From an uncultured Flavobacteriaceae bacterium (lineage in GTDB: Bacteria; Bacteroidota; Bacteroidia; Flavobacteriales; Flavobacteriaceae), in the NCBI GenBank assembly GCA_938074515.1, contig CALJFV010000019.1, positions 1-16,170 on the forward strand: a stretch of DNA of 16,170 bases, written 5' to 3'. Positions 15,057-16,170 of this stretch are shown here, piece after piece (position 1 is the first letter of the stretch; each line of letters starts with the position of its first letter). Under the pieces are notes generated by a model. It searched no databases and was not told the origin of the DNA. It was given only the letters and a program-made list of their open reading frames with translations. The translations under genes were made by a program, and so were the position numbers.

Positions 15057-15883
15057 AACCAATACTGATTAAACAGGTTGAGCAAGCCAGGAGCTATCTG
15101 CACGAGTGTGGATTCGACCAGCCCGAAATTGGCATCGTGCTTGGCACTGGCCTTGGGGAACTCGTCGAGGCCGTTACCGTTGAGCAAGAAGCACATTATA
15201 TAAGCATCCCCCATTTTCCAACAGCCACTGTGGAATTTCATCAAGGAAAACTAATTTATGGTATTCTTGGGGGAAAAAAAGTAATCGTCATGCAGGGTAG
15301 ATTTCATCTCTATGAAGGATATACCCCCGAGGAAGTAACTTTTCCCATTCGAGTCATGCATGCACTTGGCATCAAGCGTTTACTGGTAAGCAATGCCTCT
15401 GGGGCCTTAAATCTGAGTTATAAAAAAGGAGAGATGATGCTTATTACCGATCACATTAATCTGCAAGGCTGTTCCCCATTGGCCTTTAAAGGCGTCGATC
15501 AAATGGGAGAACGATTTGTAGACCTCAACACGCCTTATAACCCAGAGATGTGCGCCGCTATGCTGTCTATAGCTCAAGAGCAAGGAGTTGTTCTTCATCA
15601 AGGGGTTTATATTGGGGTACGGGGACCTGAGCTCGAGACAAAGGCAGAGTATCGCTACTTGAGACTCATCGGTGGAGATGCTGTCGGGATGAGTACAGTT
15701 CCCGAAATCATTGTAGCCAATCATTTGTCTTTACCTGTGGCGGCGATATCTGTATTGACTGACGAGTGCGATCCAGATCATTTGGCGCCAGTTGACATCA
15801 GTGATATCATTGCCAGTGCTAAAAAAGCCGAGCCTAAAATGGTTAAATTATTTAAAACTTTAATTGAGCGTTTATCCTTATGA
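15053..15883 (+). CDS. Purine nucleoside phosphorylase (PNP/MTAP superfamily)
   Basis: 276 residues, trimeric-type PNP family; cytoplasmic. Visible motifs: phosphate loop GTGLG (31-35), GRFHLYEGY (82-90), NASGALN (114-120), GPELETKAEYRYLR (191-204) and GMSTVPEIIVA (212-222). Base-binding residues appear as Glu195 and, at the position of human PNP Asn243, Asp237 in SVLTDECDP. Asp there is the choice of methylthioadenosine phosphorylases, which act on 6-amino purines, so adenine nucleosides are a plausible substrate. Its place between the glycosyltransferase and arsM suggests phosphorolysis of dimethylarsinoyl-adenosine to adenine and an arsenic-containing ribose 1-phosphate. Bacteroidota housekeeping PNPs may share these residues, so it could also serve ordinary purine salvage. 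It overlaps both neighbours by ATGA. Confidence 0.92.
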   Translation: MKPILIKQVEQARSYLHECGFDQPEIGIVLGTGLGELVEAVTVEQEAHYISIPHFPTATVEFHQGKLIYGILGGKKVIVMQGRFHLYEGYTPEEVTFPIRVMHALGIKRLLVSNASGALNLSYKKGEMMLITDHINLQGCSPLAFKGVDQMGERFVDLNTPYNPEMCAAMLSIAQEQGVVLHQGVYIGVRGPELETKAEYRYLRLIGGDAVGMSTVPEIIVANHLSLPVAAISVLTDECDPDHLAPVDISDIIASAKKAEPKMVKLFKTLIERLSL

Positions 15884-16170
15884 GTTATTTAGAAACGACT
15901 AAAGACGTCTATAAAAAAGCAGCAGAAACACCAGATATTGGCTTATGTTGTACCACCAATCCCATTTGGGAATTACCGGGACTAAAAATCCCAAAAATCA
16001 TGCAAGAGATGAATTACGGCTGTGGTTCTACGGTTCATCCGCGTGATTTAAGCCGTAATCCCAAGATTCTTTATGTCGGTGTTGGGGGCGGCATGGAACT
16101 GCTTCAATTTGCCTATTTCTCGAGAGAAAAAGGAAATATAATTGGGGTCGATGTGGTCAATGAAATGCTC
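15880..16170 (+). CDS. arsM: Arsenite S-adenosylmethionine methyltransferase ArsM (3' partial)
   Basis: The start ATG at 15880 overlaps the PNP stop (ATGA); the first 97 residues are visible and the frame runs off the window. The sequence MSYLETTKDVYKKAAETP followed by a vicinal pair C23-C24 (GLCCTTNP), then C48 (NYGCGSTVHPRDL), and the Rossmann SAM-binding glycine motif ILYVGVGGGMELLQFAYF (63-80) with its following acidic strand end GVD (89-91), matches the arsenosugar-associated ArsM type. Family role: stepwise methylation of arsenite to di- and trimethylated forms using SAM; dimethylarsenite would feed ArsS. The downstream catalytic cysteines cannot be checked because the gene is cut. Confidence 0.88.
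   Translation, partial: MSYLETTKDVYKKAAETPDIGLCCTTNPIWELPGLKIPKIMQEMNYGCGSTVHPRDLSRNPKILYVGVGGGMELLQFAYFSREKGNIIGVDVVNEML

Noticed and set aside
14867..15244. 125-codon antisense frame across the glycosyltransferase/PNP junction
   Set aside because: It lies opposite two well-conserved genes, shows no recognisable domain, and is best explained as a shadow of their codon use.

Overview
The window looks like chromosomal DNA of a marine Bacteroidota bacterium, most likely Flavobacteriia. The reasons are moderate-to-low GC, dense genes with few Shine-Dalgarno motifs, lipoproteins carrying ASPIC/UnbV and FG-GAP repeats, a vanadium haloperoxidase-like lipoprotein, and an arsenosugar cluster of the kind common in marine Bacteroidota. 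Genus cannot be read from the sequence. Every gene I accept is on the + strand. No rRNA, tRNA, insertion sequence or CRISPR array was seen.

Region 1 (1-8172) is an envelope/surface block. It holds two tandem paralogous FG-GAP/VCBS + ASPIC/UnbV proteins (the first cut by the window edge), a PAP2/vanadium-dependent haloperoxidase-like lipoprotein overlapping the second of them, and a membrane-anchored protein joining an SRPBCC-like domain to a GyrI-like ligand-binding domain. The tight spacing suggests one transcript.

Region 2 (8173-12380) is a sugar uptake operon: an SLC45/sucrose-type MFS transporter, a PfkB-family fructokinase-like kinase and a sodium:solute symporter. A 244-bp leader precedes it and contains a near-perfect LacI/CcpA-type operator at 8234-8247. 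The regulator itself is not in the window.

Region 3 (12381-16170, running off the edge) is an arsenosugar biosynthesis operon. In order: a CMD/AhpD-like 'arsenosugar-associated peroxidase-like' protein, the radical SAM enzyme ArsS, an exported rhodanese, a DUF2064/TIGR04282-type glycosyltransferase, a purine nucleoside phosphorylase, and the start of the arsenite methyltransferase ArsM. Three junctions are ATGA overlaps. The implied route is: ArsM methylates arsenite; ArsS transfers the 5'-deoxyadenosyl group of SAM to dimethylarsenic; the phosphorylase removes adenine to leave an arsenic-bearing ribose phosphate; the glycosyltransferase attaches the aglycone side. The 129-bp leader holds several inverted repeats and a 7-4-7 direct repeat that may be regulator sites.

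The most notable points are the arsenosugar operon, the phosphorylase's MTAP-like predicted pocket, the exported rhodanese inside an otherwise cytoplasmic pathway, and the pairing of ASPIC/FG-GAP proteins with a haloperoxidase.
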